From an uncultured Opitutaceae bacterium (GTDB taxonomy: Bacteria; Verrucomicrobiota; Verrucomicrobiae; Opitutales; Opitutaceae): a stretch of DNA of 6,833 nt. A model generated the notes under the pieces. That model was not told the origin of the DNA, searched no databases, and saw only the letters and a list, made by a program, of their open reading frames with translations. The position numbers and the translations under genes are program-made. The stretch spans positions 1-6,833 of the forward strand of contig CAMLSH010000214.1 of the NCBI GenBank assembly GCA_946482625.1. The letters run 5' to 3'. Shown here in pieces: positions 1 through 5,755 of this stretch (its first letter is position 1; each line of letters starts with the position of its first letter).

Positions 1-296
1 ATCGCGATCGTGGCGGCATCGGTCACGCGCATGCCGTTGACGAAATTCGCCTTCAGGCCGGAGGCTTCCATCGCCTTCGTGATGGCTTTGCCGCCGCCGT
101 GAACAACGACGACATTGATGCCGACGGCCGCGAGAAATGCGATGTCGTGAGCGACGCGCAGACGACCGGCCGGATCGGGATCATCCATGAAACTGCCGCC
201 GTACTTCACGACGAACGTGGAGCCACGGAAATCCTGGATATAGGGAAGCGCCTCGAGCAGCACCTTCGCCTTTGCGGTAACTTCAGCGACGTTCAT
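1..296 (-). CDS. argB: N-acetylglutamate kinase, 5' part (cut by window edge)
   Basis: ArgB phosphorylates N-acetyl-L-glutamate with ATP, the second step of arginine synthesis, in the cytoplasm. Only the first 98 codons are inside the window; the family is usually about 290-300 residues. The N-terminus reads [20 protein letters not shown], typical of the family. It is followed by the KYGG phosphate-binding segment near residue 33 (here KYGGS, where many homologues have KYGGN) and the glycine-rich VVVVHGGGK loop near residues 65-73. The last visible residues, [10 protein letters not shown], match the acetylglutamate-binding region. A second in-frame ATG lies two codons upstream at 302-300 and would add Met-Pro; a TGA directly precedes it (305-303), so no longer start is possible. 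No Shine-Dalgarno sequence precedes either ATG. The gene is divergent from argJ. Identity is secure; the exact start is uncertain by two codons. Confidence 0.95.
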   Translation of the reverse strand, partial: MNVAEVTAKAKVLLEALPYIQDFRGSTFVVKYGGSFMDDPDPAGRLRVAHDIAFLAAVGINVVVVHGGGKAITKAMEASGLKANFVNGMRVTDAATIA

Positions 297-302
297 CGGC
301 AT

Positions 303-523
303 TCAGAGCGCGCGGCTCATGGCCGCGGACTGAGAAAAAAACAGAGAGGGAAGAGCGATCACGGTGTTTGAAGTGAGAGATGCTTAATGCACCTGCGCCG
401 CGCTTTTCCATATAAATTTCCGGCCGATAAAAACATTTCCGCCCGGCGCCGTGACGCGCTTGTGACGGCGGCGGGCGAAAATCGGCTTCACACCACGGGT
501 CTCCCGCCCCACTTCTGACCCTC
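303..523. promoter_or_regulatory. Divergent argB/argJ intergenic region with AT-rich island
   Basis: These 221 bases separate the divergent argB and argJ starts and should hold promoters for both. The only AT-rich stretch is around 405-437. It contains TATAAAT at 411-417 on the plus strand, a good -10 candidate for argJ, but the -35 position (388-393) is poor. The sequence TTTCC recurs at 405-409, 417-421 and 436-440 in one direction. I see no ArgR-type ARG box. A GC-rich inverted repeat (listed separately) lies between the island and argJ. Promoter placement is inference from base composition and the gene arrangement. Confidence 0.4.
436..481. repeat. GC-rich inverted repeat in the argB-argJ gap
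   Basis: CGCCCGGCGCCGT at 440-452 and ACGGCGGCGGGCG at 465-477 are reverse complements at 12 of 13 positions (G446 faces G471), with a 12-base loop. Three further A-T pairs (436-438 with 479-481) extend the stem past one mismatch. In a plus-strand transcript started near the TATAAAT at 411-417 it would lie in the argJ leader and has no T-run after it. In a minus-strand transcript heading to argB, TTTTT (433-429) follows about seven bases after the stem, which is terminator- or attenuator-like. Its function is not known. Confidence 0.55.
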
Positions 524-1840
524 GTGCCAAGCACACAACTCACCTTCCCGTCACGCGACGCTCACCGCGCCTGGCTCGCGAGCCAGAGCGCCCTGCCCGC
601 GGGCTTCCGCGTCGGCACGACCCGTTTCGAATTCGTTCCCCGCGAGGCGCCGAAGCCCGCGAAGATGACGCTGACGTTAATCGCGCTCGATCGACCCACG
701 CCGGACTTCGCCGCGATGTTCACGCGCAACGCGTTTCCTGGAGCGCCAATCATCGTCGGTCGCAAACGCCTCGATGAACCTGCGCTGGGCGCGATCATCG
801 TGAACAACAAGATCTCTAACGTCTGCGCACCCGGTGGCGTCGAGACCGCCGAAACGATCTGCGCCAAAACCGCCGAGCTCCTCGGCATCGCGCCGACCGC
901 GGTCCTTCCGAGCTCGACCGGCGTGATCGGCTGGACACTCCCCGCCGACGCCATCCTCGCCGGCCTGCCCGCTGCCGCTTCCGCGTTGGCGGCAGGTTCC
1001 ATCCTCCCCGCCGCAGAGGGAATCGTGACGACGGATCTGTATCCAAAAATCCGACGCGCCGATCTCGGCGGTGGCAGCATCGTCGGCATCGCGAAGGGCG
1101 CAGGCATGATCGAGCCAAACCTGGCGACGATGCTTGTCTACATTCTGACCGACCTCGCGATTCCCCGCGCCGAACTCCGCGCCATGTTGGCGCGAGCAGT
1201 CGAAGCGAGCTTCAACACCATCAGCATCGACAGCGACACGAGCACCTCCGACACGGTCGTCCTCGTCTCGTCCAGCAAGATCCCGTGCTCAGACAGCGCC
1301 GCTTTTGAAAAGGCGCTGACCCAAGTCTGCCGCGATCTTGCGGAGGACGTCGTCCGCAACGGCGAAGGCGTGCGCCACGTGATCCGCGTGAACGTCAAAG
1401 GCGCGCCGACCCGCGAAATTTCCCGCGCGCTCGGCAAAGCCATCGTCAACGCCCCGCTCTTTAAGTGCGCCGTCGCCGGCAATGACCCAAACGTCGGCCG
1501 CCTCGTCCAGGCAATCGGCAAACACGTTGGCGCACATTCACCCGCCCTCGATCTTTCGCGCCTGAGCGCGCGCATTGGCGGTATCGAAATTTTCGCCAAG
1601 GGCGCCTTCCGGCTCGATCCCACGAAAGAAACCGCACTCGTCGCACACCTCAAAGGCGCCGAGCTCTATGCCAGCGCACCACCGAAGGACGGCGTGTTTG
1701 CCCCGCCAGTTGATTTCCCTCCGCACGAACGCTGCGTGGAAATCGAAGTCGATCTCGCGAGCGGCACCGGCGAATGCACGGTCTTCGGCGGCGATCTCAC
1801 ACACGAGTACGTCAGCGAAAACGCCGACTACCGGAGCTGA
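524..1840 (+). CDS. argJ: Glutamate N-acetyltransferase / ornithine acetyltransferase ArgJ
   Basis: ArgJ moves the acetyl group from N-acetylornithine to glutamate, closing the cyclic arginine pathway; some members also make acetylglutamate from acetyl-CoA. The 438 residues are slightly longer than the usual 390-410. Family marks are the oxyanion-hole STGVIG (Thr132-Gly133), VTTDLYPK, IAKGAGMIEPNLATML with the autocleavage nucleophile Thr202 (codon 1127-1129), DTSTSDT, NGEG (Glu281) and the C-terminus NADYRS. Lys191, Thr202, Glu281, Asn433 and Ser438 fall at spacings known for the substrate-binding residues. Self-cleavage would give an alpha chain 1-201 and a beta chain 202-438. The usual NSGNANACTG loop reads NNKISNVCAPGG here (94-105). 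The GTG at 524 is chosen because it is the only normal start before an ATG at residue 48, which would remove conserved sequence (GFRVGTT onwards). No Shine-Dalgarno is visible. Whether it is mono- or bifunctional cannot be told. Confidence 0.96.
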   Translation: MPSTQLTFPSRDAHRAWLASQSALPAGFRVGTTRFEFVPREAPKPAKMTLTLIALDRPTPDFAAMFTRNAFPGAPIIVGRKRLDEPALGAIIVNNKISNVCAPGGVETAETICAKTAELLGIAPTAVLPSSTGVIGWTLPADAILAGLPAAASALAAGSILPAAEGIVTTDLYPKIRRADLGGGSIVGIAKGAGMIEPNLATMLVYILTDLAIPRAELRAMLARAVEASFNTISIDSDTSTSDTVVLVSSSKIPCSDSAAFEKALTQVCRDLAEDVVRNGEGVRHVIRVNVKGAPTREISRALGKAIVNAPLFKCAVAGNDPNVGRLVQAIGKHVGAHSPALDLSRLSARIGGIEIFAKGAFRLDPTKETALVAHLKGAELYASAPPKDGVFAPPVDFPPHERCVEIEVDLASGTGECTVFGGDLTHEYVSENADYRS

Positions 1841-1845
1841 GCCTT

Positions 1846-1932
1846 ACGTTTCGAGGGGCGTTTCTATCGGCCACACGAAACGCTTGAAACACGGTTCCGT
1901 GCTCCGTCAGCTAGTCGAGCCATGTTTCAAGC
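1846..1932 (+). promoter_or_regulatory. Candidate bistable RNA element over the start codon of the BI-1-like gene
   Basis: Two exclusive folds share the segment 1882-1890. Fold A pairs GCTTGAAACA (1882-1891) with TGTTTCAAGC (1923-1932), a perfect 10-bp stem that includes two bases of the ATG at 1922-1924. Fold B pairs GTTTCGAG (1848-1855) with CTTGAAAC (1883-1890), eight pairs with one G-U, stacked after a 3-base bulge on CGTTTC/GAAACG (1859-1864/1877-1882) with a 12-base loop. Fold B would free the start codon. Neither stem is followed by a T-run, so translation control fits better than termination. The pairings are read directly from the sequence; the regulatory role is inference. Confidence 0.4.
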
Positions 1933-2644
1933 CAACCCCACCATCCGCCGCTTCGAAAACGACGGCGTCGTCACGCAACCGCTCACGTACAACGGAGTGA
2001 TCCACCGCACGGGCGCTCTGCTCGTTGTCACCTGCATCACCTTCGCGCTCACATGGAACGGCCTCGAAACCGGCCAGCTCTCACCCAATGTGGCCATAGG
2101 CGGCATGATAGTCGGCCTCGTCCTCGGATTAATCATCGCCCTTACCCGCATCACCACGCCTCTCCTGATCGTTCCCTACGCCGCAGCGGAGGGCGTGCTA
2201 CTCGGCGCCGTGAGCTACTTCGCCAATCAACGTTATCCGGGCATCGCCTTGGAAGCGGTCGTCGCAACCTTGGGCTGCTTCCTCGTGGTGCTCTGGCTTT
2301 ACTCCATCAAGGTACTGCGGGCGACGCCGACCTTCGTGAAGGTCATCTCCGCCGCGCTCTTCGGAATTCTTGCGCTTTATCTGGTGAGCATGATCTCCGG
2401 TTTCTTCGGCCATTCACTCACGTTTCTGCACGACAGCTCACCGCTCAGCATCGGCATCAGCGTAGTGGTTATCGTCGTCGCTGCGCTCAGCTTCGTGATC
2501 GATTTCGCGGCCATCGACGAAGCCGTCGCCCAAGGCGTCGATGCACGGCATGGCTGGCGCTTCGCGTTCTGCCTGCTGGTGGGCTTGGTGTGGCTCTACC
2601 TGGAGCTGCTGCGCTTGATGACCAAGCTTCGCGGCCGCGACTGA
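1922..2644 (+). CDS. Bax inhibitor-1/YccA-like family membrane protein (COG4760 type)
   Basis: This 240-residue inner-membrane protein has about seven hydrophobic helices, near residues 30-46, 55-75, 79-100, 107-128, 139-162, 175-197 and 211-233. Features of the bacterial Bax inhibitor-1/YccA subfamily are the N-terminal NPTIRRF, the GLVLGLIIALTR helix, YAAAEGVLLGAVSYF followed by RYPGIALEAV, the ATPTFVKV segment, DFAAIDEAVAQGVDARHGWR and the closing WLYLELLRLMTKLR. Members of the wider superfamily are thought to act as ion or calcium leak channels or as partners of membrane proteases; the role of this branch is unknown and I assign none. The ATG at 1922 fits the family's N-terminus and has no Shine-Dalgarno. 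It lies 81 bases after argJ on the same strand, so read-through from argJ is likely. A bidirectional terminator follows it. Confidence 0.88.
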   Translation: MFQANPTIRRFENDGVVTQPLTYNGVIHRTGALLVVTCITFALTWNGLETGQLSPNVAIGGMIVGLVLGLIIALTRITTPLLIVPYAAAEGVLLGAVSYFANQRYPGIALEAVVATLGCFLVVLWLYSIKVLRATPTFVKVISAALFGILALYLVSMISGFFGHSLTFLHDSSPLSIGISVVVIVVAALSFVIDFAAIDEAVAQGVDARHGWRFAFCLLVGLVWLYLELLRLMTKLRGRD

Positions 2645-2670
2645 TCTAGTCGTTCAACCAAATGAAACGA

Positions 2671-2707
2671 GAAAGCCGGTCCCACGTGGGACCGGCTTTC
2701 ATTTTGG
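2671..2707. terminator. Bidirectional terminator, perfect 30-bp palindrome
   Basis: GAAAGCCGGTCCCAC (2671-2685) is the exact reverse complement of GTGGGACCGGCTTTC (2686-2700). As RNA it would give a 13-bp stem with an ACGU loop, followed by AUUUUGG in the plus direction. The minus direction has a weaker tail (TCGTTTCATTTGG). It sits between the convergent ends of the BI-1-like gene (2644) and argC (2733), so it can end both transcripts. The flanks ACCAAATGAAA (2657-2667) and TTTCATTTTGGT (2697-2708) are nearly complementary too. Confidence 0.9.
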
Positions 2708-2732
2708 TCTGTACGATCGGCAGAACCGAAAC

Positions 2733-3758
2733 TCAGACCAGTCCAGCCGTCTCAGGAAATCCGAACCACAGATTCATAATCTGCACCGCCTGACCGCTCG
2801 CGCCTTTCACGACGTTGTCGACGACAGACGTGATCACGAAATTCTTCGTGCGCGGATCGAACACAGCGGACATATCGACACGATTGGTTCCGACGACGTG
2901 CGCCGTATCCGGCGTTTCACCACTTGGAATCGTCTGCACGAACGCGCGGCCCGCATACGCTTTTTGCCAGGCGGCGTAGAGCGACTCGATGGTCGCGCCG
3001 GCCGCGGCGGGAACGGTGATCGTGGTGGCGATTCCGCGACGCATCGGAGCGAGATGGGGATTAAATTGAATGACCGTCGGCGTGCCCGTGCGCAGCGCGA
3101 GCTGCTCTTCGATCTCGGCGAGATGCCGGTGCTTCACGAGGCCGTAGGCCTTGATGCTCTCCGCGCGTTCCACGTAGAGATACATTTCGTCCACTTTCTT
3201 ACCCGCGCCGCTAACGCCGCTGTAAGAGTTCGCGACGATATGCTCCCGCGTCACCACACCCGCGCCAAGCAACGGAACGAGCGGGACCAGAATGCTCGTC
3301 GGGTAACAACCCGGAGACGCCACGATTTTCGCTTCGTCCTTCCAGTTGGACGGCGTCAGTTCGGGCAAAACGAAACGCGCTTGGGGGAGCAGTTCTGGCG
3401 CGTGGTGTTTGCCATAGTACCTCTCGTACGTCGCCAAATCGGCGATACGGAAGTCGGCGCTGAGATCGATCACTCGCTTGCCTGCGGCGACGAGCACCTT
3501 GGCGAATTCCGCCGCAGCCCCATGCGGCAGCGCGAGGAAGAACAGGTCGATGTCGCTCTTCGCGAGTGCAGCTACATCCGAGTCGACGAAGGTGAGCCCC
3601 TTGTCGGCTCCGCGCAGCGTCGGGATCACCTGCGCGAGCGCTTTGCCCGCATGGGAGCGCGACGTCACCGCCGCCAATGTGACGTGCGGATGAGTCAGAA
3701 GCAGTTTGACCAGAAGTTCGCCGGAGTAGCCCGACGCGCCGATGACGCCAACTTTCAT
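2733..3758 (-). CDS. argC: N-acetyl-gamma-glutamyl-phosphate reductase
   Basis: ArgC reduces N-acetylglutamyl phosphate with NADPH to the semialdehyde, the third step of arginine synthesis and the one after ArgB. The 341 residues match the family length. The N-terminus MKVGVIGASGYSGELL carries the NADP-binding GxxGxxG motif (residues 7-13). The catalytic Cys151 lies in ASPGCYPTS, the general acid/base His is in KHRHLAEIEE (probably His212), and SYSGVSGAGKK, NPHLAPMRRGI and the C-terminal GFPETAGL are typical. The reading frame stays open upstream to 4070, but that part lies antisense to the rpsI end and has no ArgC similarity; the ATG at 3758-3756 fits the Rossmann fold exactly. The start is preceded by TTTTTTCCTCCT, a pyrimidine tract, not a ribosome binding site. 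It is separated from rpsI by a terminator, so it should have its own promoter within 3759-3825; I could not place one. Confidence 0.97.
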   Translation of the reverse strand: MKVGVIGASGYSGELLVKLLLTHPHVTLAAVTSRSHAGKALAQVIPTLRGADKGLTFVDSDVAALAKSDIDLFFLALPHGAAAEFAKVLVAAGKRVIDLSADFRIADLATYERYYGKHHAPELLPQARFVLPELTPSNWKDEAKIVASPGCYPTSILVPLVPLLGAGVVTREHIVANSYSGVSGAGKKVDEMYLYVERAESIKAYGLVKHRHLAEIEEQLALRTGTPTVIQFNPHLAPMRRGIATTITVPAAAGATIESLYAAWQKAYAGRAFVQTIPSGETPDTAHVVGTNRVDMSAVFDPRTKNFVITSVVDNVVKGASGQAVQIMNLWFGFPETAGLV

Positions 3759-3825
3759 AGGAGGAAAAAATTCAGAGTGGAGTGACAGAAAATCGAGCAG
3801 GTTTTTGCAGCGAATATGTGACGAC

Positions 3826-3855
3826 AAAAAAGCCGCCTCGGTAAGAAGGCGGCTT
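3826..3855 (-). terminator. Intrinsic terminator after rplM-rpsI
   Basis: Read on the minus strand, AAGCCGCCT (3855-3847) and AGGCGGCTT (3838-3830) form a 9-bp stem with an 8-base loop. It runs straight into a T-run (six Ts at 3831-3826). It lies about 30 bases after the rpsI stop and cuts off argC from the ribosomal operon. Confidence 0.93.
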
Positions 3856-3882
3856 GTTTTTGAAAACGTTCGAGGTGTCGGC

Positions 3883-4281
3883 TTAGCGCTTGGAGAACTG
3901 GAAGCGCTTGCGGGCACCCGGTTGGCCGGGCTTCTTACGCTCTTTAGCACGCGGATCACGCTTGAGGTGACCGGCTTTCTTGAGAGCAGCGCGGAGCTCA
4001 GGATTGAGCTTCTGGAGAGCGCGGGCGATGCCGTGGGCAACTGCGCCGGCTTGGCCAGAAACGCCGCCACCAGCGACGTTCGCGATCACGTCGATCTTGT
4101 CGCGGAGTTCAACTGTGAGCAGCGGGGCATAAGCCTGCTTGGCGAAATTCTCGTGGGAGAAGTACTTTTCGAACTCGCGGTCATTGACCAAGAGCTTGCC
4201 CGAGCCTTCGACGATGCGAATGCGGGCGGTGGAGGTCTTGCGGCGGCCGGTGCCGAGGAAAACAGCTTTATCAGCGCTCAT
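3883..4281 (-). CDS. rpsI: 30S ribosomal protein S9 (uS9)
   Basis: S9 is a small-subunit head protein whose C-terminal tail reaches the P-site tRNA. The 132 residues match the usual length. Diagnostic parts are FLGTGRRKTSTARIRI near the N-terminus (8-23), NVAGGGVSGQAGAVAHGIARAL (68-89), the RDPRAKERKKPGQPGARKRF stretch (108-127) and the invariant ending FSKR. The gene starts nine bases after the rplM stop, the classic L13-S9 operon order. The short spacer (TCCTAGCCC) holds no Shine-Dalgarno, so translational coupling to rplM is plausible. Function and boundaries are secure. Confidence 0.98.
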   Translation of the reverse strand: MSADKAVFLGTGRRKTSTARIRIVEGSGKLLVNDREFEKYFSHENFAKQAYAPLLTVELRDKIDVIANVAGGGVSGQAGAVAHGIARALQKLNPELRAALKKAGHLKRDPRAKERKKPGQPGARKRFQFSKR

Positions 4282-4290
4282 GGGCTAGGA

Positions 4291-4719
4291 TCAGACGGAG
4301 ATTTTGACGGGATTGTTGGCCTCGTGATCGTGGGCCGAGCCCTTGAAAACGCGAAGCTTGGTGAGCATCTTGGCCGCGATGCGGTTCTTCGGAAGCATGC
4401 CCTTGACCGCGTGGGTGATGATGAACTCAGGGTGTTTCTCACGCATCAGCTTAACCGAGCGATAGCTTTCGCCACCGACGAAGCCGGAGAAAAACATGTA
4501 CTCGTTCTGCTCTTCCTTTTTGCCGGTGAGCACAACTTTTTCGGCATTGATCACGACCACGAAATCGCCGTTGTCGACGGACGGGGTGTAGGAGGCCTTA
4601 TGGCGGCCGCGGATGATGTTGGCGGCCTTGACGGCGAGACGACCGAGCACCACGCCCTCGGCATCGATCAGATGCCACTTGGGTTGTACCGTCTCTTTTT
4701 TGGCGAGGAACGTTTTCAT
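4291..4719 (-). CDS. rplM: 50S ribosomal protein L13 (uL13)
   Basis: L13 is an early-assembly protein of the large subunit that binds 23S rRNA. The 142 residues match the bacterial length. Typical parts are KWHLIDAEGVVLGRLA (14-29), the SYTPSVDNGDFVVVINAEKV core (43-62), LTGKK, the AVKGMLPKNR loop (104-113) and LRVFKGSAHDHEANNP (122-137). It is the first gene of the L13-S9 operon. The 67-base leader region between the porin terminator and the ATG contains a perfect TTGACA at 4765-4760. The bases just before the ATG are the pyrimidine-rich CCCCTTTTCCTTTC, without a Shine-Dalgarno. Confidence 0.98.
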   Translation of the reverse strand: MKTFLAKKETVQPKWHLIDAEGVVLGRLAVKAANIIRGRHKASYTPSVDNGDFVVVINAEKVVLTGKKEEQNEYMFFSGFVGGESYRSVKLMREKHPEFIITHAVKGMLPKNRIAAKMLTKLRVFKGSAHDHEANNPVKISV

Positions 4720-4737
4720 GAAAGGAAAAGGGGTCGA

Positions 4738-4765
4738 GAGCTAAGGTTTGGAGACTCTCTGTCAA
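4738..4765 (-). promoter_or_regulatory. Possible rplM-rpsI promoter
   Basis: A perfect -35 hexamer TTGACA lies at 4765-4760 on the minus strand, about 40 bases before the rplM ATG and just after the porin terminator. At 15-17 bases spacing the -10 region (around CCTTAGCTC) is a poor match to TATAAT. Position and the -35 box argue for a promoter; the missing -10 keeps confidence low. Confidence 0.4.
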
Positions 4766-4787
4766 CCCTTAGATTTAGGCTATGAAT

Positions 4788-4817
4788 AAAAACCCGCTCC
4801 TCGGTCAGAGGAGCGGG
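4788..4817 (-). terminator. Intrinsic terminator after the porin gene
   Basis: On the minus strand CCCGCTCCTC (4817-4808) pairs with GAGGAGCGGG (4802-4793), a perfect 10-bp stem with a 5-base loop. It is followed directly by TTTTT (4792-4788). It lies about 45 bases after the porin stop and insulates rplM-rpsI from porin transcription. Confidence 0.94.
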
Positions 4818-4862
4818 CGAGATAATGGGCTTTGAGCCGATCGTTCTTAAGCGCCGGAGCGA

Positions 4863-5585
4863 TTAGAAACCAACCGACAGGCCGACCGTGAACCAGAGGT
4901 TGCTGTCGGGAGCGCTACCGTCGAAGTAGCCGTCATTGGCGGCATAGTGAATGCCGGTGGTGACCGCAGCTTTGTCGTTCAGCTTGTAAGGAACGCTGAT
5001 GTCGAAACCGTAGTAGTTGTAGGTTTCCATCACGCGCCAGCCGCTGTCAGGAGCGCCATCACGACCGTCGACCGTTCCAGCGAAGACGCTGAAATCAACC
5101 GAGGAACCGATGGCTTCGAGCGGAACGCTGTAACCAACCGAGGCTTGGACCGTGTCGGCTTCGAGAACGAAGTCGTAGTAGTAGTAGAGGCTCGAGGAGA
5201 TGCCTTGGTAGGTGTAGGTCGCACCGAGACCGACTTCCCAAGAATTCTTCGTGGCGCCGCCAGAAGCCTCGGGATACCAGTAGTAGGTGCCGACAGCTTC
5301 AAACGAGAGCGCCTCGCTGAACTTGTATTTGTAGCCAGCGTAGATGTCGATTTCGTTGGCTTCGCCATCGGTGACTGGGTTGTTGGTCCAGAGGCCGACG
5401 TAAGCGTCGTCCACGGAAACCTCGATCGAGGGCTGGAAGGAGTTACCCGCCGCTTCAACGCCGCGGAAAACGTACTCCGAAGCGTAAGTGAAGTCGGTCG
5501 TAACGGAGTACGAGGACTTCACATCTTGTGCGTTCAAACCAGAGCCAGCGGCAATGGCCGCGAGGAGAATGGCAGTCTTTTTCAT
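4863..5585 (-). CDS. TorF family putative porin (Gcw_chp / TIGR02001 type)
   Basis: A 240-residue outer-membrane beta-barrel protein is predicted. MKKTAILLAAIAAGSGLNA is a clear Sec signal peptide with probable cleavage after Ala19 (LNA|QD). The mature part alternates polar and aromatic residues as barrel strands do and ends in Phe (TVGLSVGF), the usual C-terminal signal for barrel assembly. TDFTYASEYVFRGVEAAGNS (30-48), YVGLWTNNP, EIDIYAGYKY and SFEAVGTYYWYPEAS match the TorF/Gcw_chp family. The substrate is unknown; family members are only putative porins. The frame is open upstream to 5741, but the ATG at 5585 begins the signal peptide and is preferred. Its leader CAGAACAACAACACT has no Shine-Dalgarno and is A/C-rich. 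It is a single-gene unit with its own promoter and terminator. Confidence 0.9.
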   Translation of the reverse strand: MKKTAILLAAIAAGSGLNAQDVKSSYSVTTDFTYASEYVFRGVEAAGNSFQPSIEVSVDDAYVGLWTNNPVTDGEANEIDIYAGYKYKFSEALSFEAVGTYYWYPEASGGATKNSWEVGLGATYTYQGISSSLYYYYDFVLEADTVQASVGYSVPLEAIGSSVDFSVFAGTVDGRDGAPDSGWRVMETYNYYGFDISVPYKLNDKAAVTTGIHYAANDGYFDGSAPDSNLWFTVGLSVGF

Positions 5586-5614
5586 AGTGTTGTTGTTCTG
5601 TAGTTTGGTCAGTC

Positions 5615-5631
5615 GGCCGACAGAATCGGCC
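5615..5631 (-). other. Small hairpin in the porin mRNA leader
   Basis: GGCCGA (5631-5626 on the minus strand) and TCGGCC (5620-5615) form a 6-bp stem with a 5-base loop, about 30 bases upstream of the porin ATG and just after the predicted transcription start. It could protect the 5' end of the mRNA, as leader hairpins of other outer-membrane protein transcripts do; this role is inference. Confidence 0.4.
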
Positions 5632-5643
5632 TTCCGCACAGAA

Positions 5644-5672
5644 AAGATAGGTTTGTAAAATTCAAGTCTTAA
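5644..5672 (-). promoter_or_regulatory. Predicted sigma-70-type promoter of the porin gene
   Basis: On the minus strand TTAAGA (5672-5667, -35, 4 of 6 consensus) and TATCTT (5649-5644, -10, 4 of 6) are separated by exactly 17 bases, inside the most AT-rich stretch of this gap. Transcription would begin near 5637 and give a leader of about 50 bases. Confidence 0.55.
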
Positions 5673-5705
5673 CTTACCGACCCTTTCTGCTCTCAAACCG
5701 GACCG

Positions 5706-5725
5706 GGAACTCCCCGGGCGGTTCC
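5706..5725. promoter_or_regulatory. 20-bp imperfect palindrome, candidate operator
   Basis: GGAACTCCCCGGGCGGTTCC has dyad symmetry at 16 of 20 positions, with outer arms GGAAC/GTTCC and inner CCCGGG sharing the same centre (5715/5716). It lies about 34 bases upstream of the porin -35 box and about 30 bases before the DUF423 start. This is a fitting place for a repressor or activator of one or both divergent genes. No known operator is recognised. Confidence 0.35.
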
Positions 5726-5755
5726 AAAATAGTGTAAACAACTTCGATCAAGTTC

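Noticed and set aside
283..543. Minus-strand 86-codon frame between argB and argJ
   Set aside because: It overlaps both real gene starts in other frames, has no family resemblance and would cover the whole intergenic control region.
1575..2000. Plus-strand frame overlapping the argJ 3' end and the BI-1-like 5' end
   Set aside because: It is out of frame with both secure genes, rich in Ser, Arg and Thr, and shows no motif.
2898..3785. A 295-codon plus-strand open frame
   Set aside because: It is antisense to argC, is very rich in Arg and His, and matches no family; it is a shadow frame.
3759..4070. 104-codon N-terminal extension of argC
   Set aside because: It crosses the rpsI terminator and the rpsI 3' end. 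The NADP-binding start MKVGVIGASGYSG fixes the true start at 3758.
3742..4785. A 347-codon plus-strand open frame
   Set aside because: It lies antisense to rpsI and rplM, whose protein sequences are unmistakable. The predicted protein has no recognisable motif and exists because of GC-rich codon bias.
5586..5741. 52-codon N-terminal extension of the porin
   Set aside because: It would place the signal peptide inside the protein and translate the predicted promoter and leader.
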